A DNA stretch of 64,000 nt from the NCBI GenBank assembly GCA_018292915.2, contig JACVVK020000196.1, positions 940,001 to 1,004,000 on the forward strand. The letters are read 5' to 3'. The notes below the pieces were generated by a model. The model had not been told where the DNA came from. It ran no database searches and saw nothing but the letters and a program-made list of their open reading frames with translations. This document shows, piece after piece, positions 1-10,493 of the stretch (its first letter is position 1; every line of letters starts with the position of its first letter). A program made the position numbers and the translations under genes. The DNA comes from Batillaria attramentaria (lineage: Eukaryota > Mollusca > Gastropoda > Batillariidae).

Positions 1-239
1 ACAGCCTTACCTTTTCTTCCTGATTGTGAATCGGTATCTCCTCAATCAGATCAAAATTTCACTGACGTGCACTGAGGCGCCACCGTAACTGACTCAGTCA
101 CTGGTCAACACAGCTCAAAACTGACAACACGGCCACGGCCGATCAGTGTAATTAAAGTCGTCAGTGGTGAACTGAAGGTGTCACAGTCCTGGCGATGACC
201 GGAGACCGGAGCGCTTTACCGCGAGGAGGGTAGATACTG

Positions 240-360
240 AGGTGTTTGGGAGTTTAACGTCCTAGTTCTCCACTGACCATGAACGTCCTCCACTGACCAT
301 GAACGCCCTTCTCCACTGACCATGAAGGGGTTATATCCAAAAACGGGGCAAGGAGAAGAA
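240..360 (-). mobile_element. degenerate SINE-A remnant
   Basis: Starts with the family tail GTGTTTGGGAGTTTAACGTC, then carries a three-fold CCACTGACCATGAA repeat where the intact element has TTTTCCACCACGTA. Heavily decayed. Confidence 0.5.
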
Positions 361-551
361 AGAACTTGAATTCATGTAGACTGACATCGAAAACTGGCGT
401 CAGTTTTGCTAGTCATTTCTTGTCAGTGCGGCTCACTGACATCGGACTCGGAGACTGAACCGTATCATACTCATCACACATGAATACATAGTTTCCCGGT
501 GGCTTTCCGGCTTCGACTCAAAGTTGCCGCTGGCTAAAAACTGACATCTGA

Positions 552-1748
552 CATCGAAAACTGGCGTCAGTTTTCCTCGACACTTGAATATATATATAGG
601 TTCCCGATGGCTTTCTTCGACTCAGACTCGGAGTATCCGCTGGCTAAAAATAGCGCCACGTAACTGAAACATCCGTACAACGCACAGCGGGATTTCCCGG
701 ACTGAAGAAGAAGAATTTTGAAATACAGCTCAGGCACAACAAACTTTCCTTTAGACCTCCTAGCGTCCTGTCAAGTCTGGCTGTGAATGAAAAAAAAAAT
801 GTGTGGGGGAGGGTGCGGGGACCGGACTGGGGTGTGGGATGTGGTCAGCATTGAATGTTCACACAAAACGTCCGTGATCAAAGTGTCTTCTTCCCCTCTC
901 CGGCGATCCGACCGAGAAGCTGATTCAGTCAGCCGCATAGACCGTAATTCACGCGCTGTCACCAACAGCCCGAAACAACACACCGACTGCACTGTGTGGT
1001 GTCAAGCTTCAACACTTGAAATCCCGCTATGAAAGCCAACGAAGCCTACACCTTGTAGCGAGCAGAACTGCTTATCTCACAGGCAGAGATATGATGATGA
1101 TGATGATGATGACTGGCCGCCATTTCTAGGACGCAACAAAAAAAACCTTCCATACCTGCTGCATGTTCACGGCGCCTCTCGGGTGGGGAAAAGACATTTT
1201 AAAAAGGTTAACAACAACAACAACAACAACAACAAACGTAAAAAAAAAAAAAGCTTTAAGAAGAGGTGCGTCTGAAGGTTCCGCTAGAAGGTCTTCATTG
1301 TTGCGTTACCTGGCTTGAGATGATCTGTAAGTTGTTCCAGAGGGAAGGAGCTGCACTCTTGAAAGCCCGTACGCTCGCTCTCTCACTTGCCCACTCCCTT
1401 AGCCCACCTGGCCAATCCCCGCTACCATATAATCATTCTTCAGTGCGACAACTGCGTCATCATTGCAAATGTGTGGTATTCCCGTCAGTGATAAACGCTA
1501 CGTCAGTGCAGAGATACTGCGTCATTTGTAGCGTGCGAATTTCGTCTTATTTTCCGATAAATTTACACATTATGATTATGTAACGAGCACACTGGCACAC
1601 TGACGCCGTCAGACCGGGAAAACCCGCTGTGAGTTGTGCGGACGTGGCGCTATTTTAGCGAGCCGATACTCTTGAGTCGAAGAAAGAGACCGGGAACCTA
1701 TATATTCAAGTGTCGATCAAAACTGACGTCAGTTTTCGATGTCCGTGT
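552..1748. repeat. long inverted repeat upstream of the RING gene
   Basis: The left arm, about 552-706, is the reverse complement of about 1605-1748, with both arms roughly 145-155 bp and imperfect. Each contains a TGRCGTCAGTTTTC-type block, a TATATA run, a TTCGACTCA block and AAATAGCGCCACG. About 900 bp lie between the arms. A further partial direct copy of the left arm lies at about 378-537. It resembles a foldback or long-TIR DNA element. The right arm ends about 40 bp before the RING gene ATG. The 900-bp interior holds a (TGA)n at 1091-1111, a (CAA)n near 1210-1235 and no coding signal. Confidence 0.65.
1697..1742 (+). promoter_or_regulatory. candidate TATA and CRE-like palindrome
   Basis: TATATATT lies about 85 bp before the proposed ATG. 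A perfect TGACGTCA (1724-1731), the cAMP-response-element consensus, sits inside a longer palindrome, AAAACTGACGTCAGTTTT. It is placed as a core promoter might be, but it belongs to the inverted repeat, so function is only a possibility. Confidence 0.3.
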
Positions 1749-1785
1749 GGAGGATCCTTGCCGGACCGGACCAGCCCACGCAAAA

Positions 1786-1963
1786 ATGCCTCCTGGATCA
1801 ACTTTCGGTCTTGCGGCCTACGACCGTGGGCGATTGCATGGCAAAGACTTTGGTGATGACCATCATGCTAAAATGCAAGCCGCCGATCATCTGACCAAGC
1901 CAGCTGCACATCTGTCGGAAACGGGAGGAATAGTTGCTGGGAACAGCTCATGGCTTCATACAG
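1786..1963 (+). CDS. RING gene exon 1
   Basis: Encodes 59 residues plus one base, starting MPPGSTFGLAAYDRG. The donor is CAG|GTAGGG, phase 1. An AG at 1774-1775 could act as an acceptor, so an internal exon cannot be excluded. The last 13 bases and the donor recur at 2085 and 2207. Confidence 0.65.
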
Positions 1964-4900
1964 GTAGGGTTTATTAAAATTGGGAGGGGGGGGGGGGGTG
2001 ATCCTGTAAGATTCCTGCTAACTGTTCAGTGTGATTTTACATATCTCTATATGGATTCGTGTGAGAAAATAATCAAATTTCAAATGGCTTCATACAGGTG
2101 AACTTGATGGAAAATGGAAAATCCTGCACAATTCCTACTATAGCTTTTCAGTGTGTGTATACACAGATCCATATTGATTCCCGTGAGAAAATATTCAAAA
2201 ATCGAATGGCTTCATGCAGGTGTAAACGAGTGAAAAAATCCAGGAAGATTCCTAATAATTCTACCAACTTTTCAAAGTGTGTATACATTATACTCATGTT
2301 GATTCTCATGGGGAAATATTCAAAATTTGAATAAGTTTTTTTTTCTCTCTCTCTCCTATAGAAGCATATACATTTATTAAGTTCGTATTTGGGTCTGGTC
2401 TGGAGAGTCGGTAGACCAGTTTACCACTTAAGGTGTACAAAATTGAATTCATACAAAAATCATTTTTCTGGACACTGAAGAACAGAACAGAAAATGAAGA
2501 AAAGAAAAGGAAAAAAGTACCGATTTTTTTTAAATTTTTGTATCTATCAATGAATCAGCAAAAAACAAACAAACAAACAAAACAAAACAAAACAAAACAA
2601 ACAAAAAACGTACAAAAACCCACACATAAAACAACAACAACAACAACAACAAAAAGAACGAATGAACGAATCCATTAAGTTAAATGTGATTTGGGTGGTT
2701 TGTTAGCTTATAAAATACAACAAAGCGACAACAACAACAGGAACAACAATAAAACCTACAACAGAAACGAACAACAACAAAAACAAACGTTTACAGTGTG
2801 CAGTTTAGTGTACATGTGAGAAACTGACGTTAATTTAGACCCTAAACAATTCTGTAACTCATTCTCATCATCATAGTATTTCTGAATAGCTATAATTAGA
2901 AAGTACGTCACTTTTTTCCCCCTTCTTTTTGTACGCAACAAAGAGAAGTCAAATTTATCCCGAGACGAGAATTCCAGTTTATTCTTAGGCGATTTGGAAT
3001 TTCCCGGATTCGAGTCATTGTCACATCTACTGGCTAAAGTTATAAATCACATTTTGTTCCCAGTAATGTTATTAGCAACGTGAAGTGCATCTTTCCCTTC
3101 CACTCATGTATGAGTGTAATTGTAGGTGACATTCTTTGTTGTCTGTAACAAATTGTTTATTAGTATTCTTAAGGTATGTTTTCAGTTGACATTTTCCTGA
3201 ACTGAAGTTTAAGAATTTTTTTTTTCTCCATATTTAAGACAAGCCATAAGAAACAGATTGTTATCAGACAAGTAAGTTATGCTGACTGGAATTGAACTGA
3301 AGATATACATTCATAGGACACATATCTTTCTACGCGCTTTCACATGTAGTCCCGGGATTTTTTAAAATGTAACTCTGATATATGTCAACTATATTCTAAT
3401 ACATTTTCCAGAAAAACCAGAGGCGAAAACCGCCGCTGAGCAAGCAGTCTGTGACATGGATATTCATGAGCACTATGTTCGCCTGGCGGTCCAAATCCAC
3501 CTTCTGGAGACAGGAGAGCTCTTCAGCAGCGTCCAGCAACTCTATCTCGCCTCCCAGGAGATAGCAGAGAGCCCTGAGAAGCAGGCCACCGTCACCAAGA
3601 AACTTCACCTCGCTGAGGTTTCCGCGAGGTCACCAAAGCAACTGCCGGGTGATGTGGCGGAGGATGGTGCTGGGACTGGCCTGACCACAGATAAGGCCAA
3701 GGAGATGGCTGGTGATGCAGAGCTAAATTATGCTGCTCCAGAAATAGGTATGGTGCTTGCTTTTCTCACGTCTTGTCTGGCAGGGGGCAGGACTACGGTG
3801 ACTCCTTCCAGTCCCCTCCCCTCATCCCACTAACTTTGTAAGACTAAATCCCTCTCCCCTCCCCTTTGTACCTTGCTTCTCACCTCTGCACTGTCACAAC
3901 AACAACAAAACAATAAAAAAAAAACCCAGACAAATAGACAAATAAACAAACAGACAAACAAACAGACAAACAACAAACAGAAAAACAAACAAACAAACAG
4001 CCCCCCCCCCCAAAAAAAAAAACACACCAAAAAACAAAAACAAAAAAACAAACCAACAACAACAAAAACAAGAAAACAACAACAACAACAACAACAAAAA
4101 CAACAATAACAACCAACCAGCCAGCAGAGCAAAGCCAAGCAAGTTGTGTATTCGTGTATCACTAGTGTACCGCTGTACCCACTGTCTGTTTACATACATG
4201 TATGTATTCATATAATTATGTATCTATGTTTGTAAAGCCATGTTAAGTTTTGTTGCCATTGTAAGGCGCCCTGAGGGCAGGGCACCATACAAATCCAATT
4301 TATTATTATTATTATTATTATTATGATTCTTCTTCTTTTTACTACACGTATTATTGTTAAGCAAGGGGTGGGTGGGTGGGTGTTTGGGAGTTTAACGTCC
4401 TTTTCCACCACATAAGGGTGATATCAAAGACGGGGCAACGAGAAAAAAGGCCAGCACAAATATCTGGCCCCAGCCGGCGAGATTCGAACTCACGACCCGA
4501 GCATTGAAAGTCCAACGCTCTACCATTCGGCCACCCCGGCTCCCCTATTATTAAGCAAACCAAACCAAAACCAGAAACAAATTAATCAGCCAACCAACCA
4601 ACCAACCAACCATCCAACCACCACCAACAATAACACCAACACCACCGGCAACGACAACAACAATAACAACAATAATAAACCAGTCCCAGATCGGTAACGC
4701 ACAGAGTTTTATTTATAAACACTGAACGAAAGTAGTGCAACATCACTACGCCAAGGATCGAGTACAGGGGAAGGGAGAGAACTCGTCTCACTCTTCCTGA
4801 AAATGTTGTTTTATCAATCTATGTATATACCTCGAGTTTTCCGGTATGATAAAATCTATTTTTAAGTACAGCTCACCAAACATTGAAACACAAAACACAT

Positions 4901-5263
4901 AATAGTAATTAATCAAGTGCCAACCCGGAAAATAGTTCCCATTGTACTAAAATGTTTCCTTTTTTTATTTTCCCCCCAGCAAAACCACAACCGCACGAAA
5001 ATCAGTTCTCAGCAACGACACCCACGACAGACAACCGCCAGTCCGAATTGCGGGACAAGGTTCGAACCCTAACCCAGCAGAACCAGAAGTTGGAGCGACG
5101 CAAGAAGTGTCGGGTTTGCAGGAAAGTGGATCTGGCCACAAGTGGCATCACTTTCCTGCCCTGTGGTCACTTCATCACGTGTGAGGACTGTGCTGAGAAG
5201 TGTGACGACTGCCCGGCCTGCGGCAAGAATATCATGGGCACTGTGCGCACGTTTCTGTCTTGA
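1786..5263 (+). CDS. IAP-type RING finger protein, three exons
   Basis: Probable E3 ubiquitin ligase of the inhibitor-of-apoptosis RING class. Exons 1786-1963, 3412-3747 and 4980-5263 join through two phase-1 introns with GT-AG borders to give 265 residues. The RING occupies about residues 215-252, with CRVC, then PCGH, then C-x2-C and finally CPAC, in the C3HC4 order. The chain ends MGTVRTFLS, the usual C-terminus of IAP RINGs. A short charged helix, possibly a coiled coil, lies at about 191-213. Residues 1-171 match no family I know, and no BIR or CARD is visible. The start is the ATG at 1786, in a CAAAAATG context, but the frame stays open back to 1636. The first exon could therefore be internal to a longer gene whose BIR exons lie off the left edge. 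RING identity is firm; gene completeness is uncertain. Confidence 0.8.
1951..2335 (+). repeat. three tandem copies spanning an exon end and its donor
   Basis: Units start with TGGCTTCATRCAGGT at 1951, 2085 and 2207 and end with a GTGAGAAAATATTCAAA-like block. The unit is about 122-134 bp. The first copy begins inside RING gene exon 1, so each unit carries a potential 5' splice site (1964, 2098, 2220). Confidence 0.8.
3412..3747 (+). CDS. RING gene exon 2
   Basis: Acceptor TTTTCCAG at 3404-3411, donor ATAG|GTATGG, phase 1 on both sides, 336 bases. Encodes an alpha-helix-like linker that includes DMDIHEHYVRLAVQ. No domain recognised. Confidence 0.7.
3893..4116 (+). repeat. A/C-rich low-complexity stretch
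   Basis: AACAAAC, CAA and CAGACAAA units in RING gene intron 2. Similar stretches fill 12712-12975, 17571-17840, 22704-23010 and 2560-2655. Confidence 0.9.
4364..4545 (-). mobile_element. SINE-A copy
   Basis: Full-length tRNA-derived SINE in reverse: GGGTGTTTGGGAGTTTAACG tail, TTGATATCAC body, head with GATTCGAACTCACGACCCGA. ATTRTTAAGCAA flanks both sides (4352 and 4547), a clear target-site duplication. Confidence 0.9.
4980..5263 (+). CDS. RING gene terminal exon
   Basis: Acceptor TTTTCCCCCCAG, then 284 bases to the TGA at 5261-5263. Encodes the short charged helix and the full RING. The TGA is followed within 20 bases by a SINE inserted in the 3' UTR. Confidence 0.85.
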
Positions 5264-5280
5264 AGTGCACGGGGGCGAGC

Positions 5281-5452
5281 AGGGGCAGCCGAATGGTAGC
5301 GTGTTGGACTTTAAATGCTCGGGTCGTGAGTTCGAATCCCGGCTGGGGCCAGACATTTGTGCTGGCCTTTTTTTTTCTCTCATTGCCCCGTCTTTGATAT
5401 CCACCTACAGGTGGTGGAAAAGGACGTTAAACTCCCAAACACCCACCCTCAC
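5281..5452 (+). mobile_element. SINE-A copy in RING gene 3' UTR
   Basis: tRNA-like head with a B box GTTCGAATCCC, family body GGCCTTTTTTTTTCTCTCAT then GCCCCGTCTTTGATATC, and tail GACGTTAAACTCCCAAACAC. TCTTGAAG occurs on both sides (near 5258 and 5455), a likely target-site duplication. Confidence 0.85.
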
Positions 5453-5533
5453 CCTCTTGAAGGGAATAGTCATGGACGGGAACCGCGCGATTTTGTTGTT
5501 GTTGTTGTTTTGTTTTGTTTCGGTTGAAGCATA

Positions 5534-6330
5534 GGGCATAAGTTTTTTCAGATGGATGGTCACCTTGTATATACCATATACGGCACATTAATGTTTCTTT
5601 TTGTAAAAAGCTGTGTTATCTTTTCTGTGTTGAATACTCTATGAATGAACACTGTATAAACCTTTCTGAAATTAAGTTAATTTTGTTTCCCTGAGATGGG
5701 CACCGTGAGAACATATCTGTCTGAAACATGGGCACTGTGACTGCGTGATCTCTTCTGTGTTGAATATGCGGCACAGTTTTTGTACGATGGATGGGCACCG
5801 TGTGAACATTTCTGTCTGAAACATGGGCACTGTGTGATCACTTCTGTGTTGAATATGCGGCACAGTTTTTGTACGATGGATGGGCACCGTGTGAACATTT
5901 CTGTCTGAAACATGGGCACTGTGTGATCTCTTCTGTGTTGAATATGCGGCACATGTTTTGTACGATGGATAGGCACCGTGTGAACATTTCTGTCTGAAAC
6001 ATGGGCACTGTGTGATCTCTTCTGTGTTGAATATGCGGCACATGTTTTGTACGATGGATAGGCACCGTGTGAACATTTCTGAAACATGGGCACTGTGTGA
6101 TCTCTTCTGTGTTGAATATGCGGCACAGTTTTTGTACGATGGATGGGCACCGTGTGAACATTTCTGTCTGAAATATAAATCACAGGGTTTTTTTTTTGTA
6201 TGGATGGGCACCACATAAACTTCGCCGAAATATGGGGCATTTTTTTCCAGATGGATGGGCACCGCGTGAATTTTCTGTCTTACAATAGGGCAGAGTATTT
6301 ATGGATGGGCACCGTGAACTTTTTCCCCCT
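5534..6330. repeat. 89-bp tandem array built from ~30-bp subunits
   Basis: TGAATATGCG recurs at 5761, 5850, 5939, 6028 and 6113, so the period is 89 bp, with 4 bp missing in the last. Each unit has three related ~30-bp parts starting ATGGGCACCGTG, ATGGGCACTGTG and ATGCGGCACAG. Degenerate units flank the core on both sides. The subunits resemble the last codons and stop of the RING gene. Confidence 0.85.
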
Positions 6331-7040
6331 CAAAGCGGATCTTCTGACGAAGGAGGTAACTGTCGGAGTTTTCATTACCTCCCTGTATTTAAACATAATT
6401 ATAGATGCCGTCCCTGTATATAAACGAATAAGATATTAATCAGCACTAAGTTTTTAAAGGTAGGTAATTGCTGGTTGTGGATAAAAGGCTGTTAGGGCCT
6501 TCATTCATACCTTCTTTTTCTTTTTTTTTAATTTTTAAACTCACCTCAAGGCGAACCGACAGATGACCTACCGTAAGGATGTCCTTTGCTGTTGATGTGA
6601 CGCCAGCTTCGACTTCAGTCAATATTATTTCTCTTTCATCTATACATGTGCATGTCCTGTGTAGTAAGAGTACTGTGTCCAGATCGGTACAGCTGCATTA
6701 AAGTTATAGTCTTGCGTTTACATTGGAGACTACACAAACCGCTTGGGTGTAAACACCTGGCTGGAGTGAAATTATTCTGAAGACTAGTTGGTGAATTAAA
6801 ATGTAAATTATTTTGTTAATTTGTTTGTAGATTATTTTTTAATTAGCTGTAAATAGTTTTTGTTAATTAATGTGTACATTATTTTGGTAGTTATTTTGGT
6901 AATATGTTGTAAGTTGTCCTGTTCATTATCTAGTTTATATCTTGTAAATTGATCTGTGCATTATTTGTTGTCTTTGTGTTCGGGCAAAAAGATGGTAGAT
7001 CAGCCTTTGACAAACCGGTGCTTTGGATGTGCTTCTAATA
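6331..7040 (+). other. no gene seen
   Basis: AT-rich sequence after the array; includes TAATT/TGTAAAT-rich stretches around 6790-6950. Possibly distal 3' UTR of the RING gene. No convincing polyadenylation site. Confidence 0.4.
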
Positions 7041-7042
7041 TA

Positions 7043-7043
<1 letters not shown>

Positions 7044-7108
<65 letters not shown>

Positions 7109-7111
7109 TAT

Positions 7112-7167
<56 letters not shown>

Positions 7168-7319
7168 TTCTAGGATCGTTCATGGTGAGCTTTCAAATGC
7201 CCCAAGGGGCTTTACTGGGAATAAACAATAAGATATACGCTGCGTACTGTAAATAATTAATGTCTGCATCGCCATGTCACGTGATGAATAATGCCTGCTA
7301 GTTACAGTTTTACTCCCTC

Positions 7320-7351
<32 letters not shown>

Positions 7352-7360
7352 TTCTCTCGA

Positions 7361-7442
<82 letters not shown>
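7044..7442. repeat. microsatellites (TG)n, (CT)n and (CA)n
   Basis: (TG)n 7044-7166; (CT)n about 7330-7358; (CA)n 7366-7442. Between lies about 150 bp of unique sequence. Confidence 0.95.
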
Positions 7443-7448
<6 letters not shown>

Positions 7449-7821
7449 ACTCATTTTTGGAAACAAATGGTAAACATGCAGATGAGTGAATTAATTTACA
7501 CATTTATTTCACGAACATTGTCTTCACGCAACAATTATGAATAATATACATCTTCAGTAGTCTTTGAACAAAACACGTTTAACTAAAACAACACAAAATA
7601 TTGACGACTTACATCCAGCGAGTGGTCTGTAGAAAAATACGAATAATTATGAACATCAACAGAATTAGAAACTTTGAGGTATGTCTAGCTCACCACCTCA
7701 ACGTCACTTGCCCTGTGTTTGTCACGTACGTACGCTCTCCCCCCACAAACACGAAACCAAACACGGTGACACTACTAACTAACGGGGAACACAAAGCACT
7801 ACATCAACATAGATATCGAAC

Positions 7822-8283
7822 ACCGGCCCGCGTAGTGTAGTGGTTAGCACTTCGGACCATGGACCGGGAGACCCGGGTTCGAGTCCCAGCCGAGGCAAGC
7901 GGGATTTTTCCAACCTAGGTCGGCTCCTACCCAGAGCGGGTGTGCTATGGGCCCAGTGGGGAGGCTGTTGCCACACAGCCGAGCTTCACCCACTTCACGG
8001 GTGCGACTCTGGGGGGTGCTTCCCTTGGTATGACACGTCTTATGATGTGGATGATTACACGGCCTGGTTAATGCCGGGATATTTATGACAGGAAGCGTGG
8101 AATGCGGCCCTGTCCCGCAGTCCCAAACCACACGGACCTCCATAGCATCATCTTACCATCATCCTCATCTCCATCATCATGCATACAAAAAATTGCCCCA
8201 ACTTCCGAGCCCTCCGTGGATTCCACCCCATTACCAGCCGGTAAAGAGTTATGGAAGCAAAAAACCAAAACAAAACAAAACAC
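7822..8283 (+). mobile_element. SINE-C, long tRNA-derived SINE
   Basis: Head CGTAGTGTAGTGGTTAGCAC with B box GGGTTCGAGTCCC, then a ~380-bp body unrelated to SINE-A or B. It ends near GTAAAGAGTTATGGAAGC and an A-rich tail. TATCGAAC on both sides suggests the target site. It has partners at 49138 and 53370. Confidence 0.82.
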
Positions 8284-8626
8284 ATAATTATCGAACGATT
8301 CCTTTTGGTCGCAAGGGTCAAGAAATTCGGCTTGTCATAAAGATACTGTTTTCTGCATTTCAAGGCTAGAAATCGTTAGGTGATGTTTTACCTCTTTTAT
8401 GGTTGTCCCCTCACTCACTTGTGAGTGCCTTTATGGGGTGAGATAGAAATAGGGTATTTTGAATTGAATTGGATTGACTTAGCGATTAGATGATGTTTTC
8501 CATCCGAATATGAAAATATGAAAATCAGCCTTGTTTGGGATTCTTTCTTTTAAGTCTGGCCAGTAAACAGCTCTTTGGCTTGGCCCGTGTGCTTGAACAA
8601 AAAAATAAAAAAAGAAGAAGAAAGGA

Positions 8627-8796
8627 TGGGGTGGGTGTTTGGGAGTTTAACGTCCTTTTTCCACCACGTATGGGTGATATCAAAGACGGGGCAACGAGAA
8701 AAAAGGCCAGCACAATTATTTGGCCCCAGCCGGGTTTCGAACTCACGACCCGAGCATTGAAAGTCCAACGCTCTACCATTCGGCTATCCCGGCTCC
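8627..8796 (-). mobile_element. SINE-A copy
   Basis: Full-length reverse copy, tail GGGTGTTTGGGAGTTTAACG to head CGGCTATCCCGGCTCC. Followed by C-rich and A-rich runs. Confidence 0.88.
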
Positions 8797-9217
8797 ATCC
8801 CCTCCCCCCTCCCCTCCCCCTCCGCCCCCCCCCCCCCCACCCAAAAAACGAAAAAAAAAAAAAAAAAGAAGAAAAAAAAAAGGAATACTGCGAACTACAT
8901 GGAAAAGTCTGTCTGCTATCCGCCATTTTTTTGACCCACGAAATACCGTGCATTAACGCGTTGGCACGAAGCTTCATCAGGAATCATCAATCTGTATGAT
9001 TCTTTGTACATTCTTTACCCTCACCGAGCATCTATATACTTCAAAACTCAACAGGACGCCGCGCAGCACTGCCAGCGTATCTCTCTACCCGTATCGTGAA
9101 GGATCAAACTCACATTCCTCTCCTCAAGAATACGAACACTCAACTAACATCACAACAGAAAATACCTCCGCCGTACAGTGCACAAAGTGCGCCAAGCACA
9201 TGAACGGCCCAAGAAGC

Positions 9218-9635
9218 TTAAAGGTCTAAGCTCCCTACAAAAAGCTTTCCGAAGTGTGAAAAAAAAAATTAGAGAGTCGACCGTGCAAGCACAGTCAACT
9301 CTGTCACAGTTGCAGAGTTTTCAGCGCTTCGGGGACCCTTATAAAACCAGAGCACGGGTTTGCCGTGACATTACATGTACATGTATTTGGCTTTTGGTCA
9401 GTGAGCGAGACACATCGCTACAGTGCCTAGCGGATGTTGAGTGCTGCACGATCTTTCTGGCTCAGTGTCAAAACGCAAACTGAGCTGTGAAATCAGGCTG
9501 TCCTTGGCTTTTATTGGGGTTTCAGGGACGCTGAAATTTCTGCAACTGTGACAGAGTTGACTGTGCTTGCACGGTCGACACTGTAAAATTTTTTCACACT
9601 TCGGAAAGCTTTTTGTTGGGAGCTTAGATCTTTAA
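9218..9635. mobile_element. MITE-1 with ~100-bp terminal inverted repeats and TTAA borders
   Basis: Starts TTAAAGGTCTAAGCTCCC and ends GGGAGCTTAGATCTTTAA. The arms are inverted copies for about 100 bp and include AAAGCTTTCCGAAGTGTGAA. No coding capacity. TTAA at both ends recalls the piggyBac target, though the tip is not the usual CCC. Confidence 0.82.
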
Positions 9636-9704
9636 AGCCCGCTGGTGTGCAAGGGAAGACTTGCCCGTCAAACTGTAATTTGATATGGGGCACGTGCTGC
9701 TCGG

Positions 9705-10493
9705 TTAAGGTCATGTCACACGACGGCCGCTTCACAACAGTTTTCAAAACCAGAAACACCGATGTTTTCCGAACTGATCGTGTGCCAAATAGTTGCCGAC
9801 ACTGTTTTCTAAAACTGTTTTCTTGTGTGGCTAGAATAGATATCAGAAGCCTAGGTCAACTCTGTGGTTGCGAGATTTTAGGGCCGGCCGGCTGGCGTGA
9901 GCGATGGTCTAATAGGTAGCGCGTTGGACTTAGCCGCTGCGCTATTGAACGGCCCTCGCCGTTGTCGCCGCAAAGCGTGAGTTCGAGCGCAGTTCAGTCG
10001 AGCTTGTGATATGTGATACCGGTTTTTCCTGGCTACCGGGCTGTTCATCGGTGGTATCTCCCCGGGTTATCCGACTTTCCTCTCCCAGCAAAACTAAAAA
10101 CAGGATAGGTATTGGGTGGCGCTGCACCGCGGCGACGCGCTTCTTCCGGGGCAGCAGCCCGAATTTACCGAAAGGGATAATACAGTAGTTAACAAATCAA
10201 AACAAAAATCTTGCAACAGTTCCTGAAAACACGCTTGCTTGAGCCCATCAGCTTTGAGTACAAGGACGCGTGAACGGATCTCAACACTGAGGTCAGAGAG
10301 GTCCTGATAAATTTGTGTGTCAGTCCCACCCTGCTTTGTGAGATGCACGTGCGGCACTGCCAGAAACACGGGAGAAACTGTTTCTATGTGTGACACGCAC
10401 AAAGTGACAACAGTTTCGGAAACACGTGGTTTTAGAAACAATTTCGTGGTTCGTTTTGAGAAACTGTTGTGACGTCGCCTTTACCAGCATATC
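9705..10493. mobile_element. MITE-2 carrying a SINE-D
   Basis: Left tip TTAAGGTCATGTCACACGAC, right tip GTTGTGACGTCGCCTTTA. The interior is rich in ACAGTTTTCAAAACC and GAAACTGTT. Without the SINE it would be about 490 bp. Confidence 0.65.
9893..10190 (+). mobile_element. SINE-D, inside a MITE
   Basis: tRNA-like head GAGCGATGGTCTAATAGGTA, then GTGATATGTGATACCGG, TTGGGTGGCGCTGCACCGCG and AATTTACCGAAAGGGATAAT. It splits the MITE-2 at 9705-10493. Confidence 0.78.

Noticed and set aside
5672..6262. Repeated minus-strand frame of about 190 residues with CSHGAHPSYK-type repeats
   Set aside because: Opposite-strand reading of the 89-bp array. The units are explained by the exon-end-like repeat, and nothing resembles a known repeat protein.
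8525..8999. Frames of about 150 residues on both strands
   Set aside because: Mostly translation of a SINE-A and Pro/Lys homopolymer runs.
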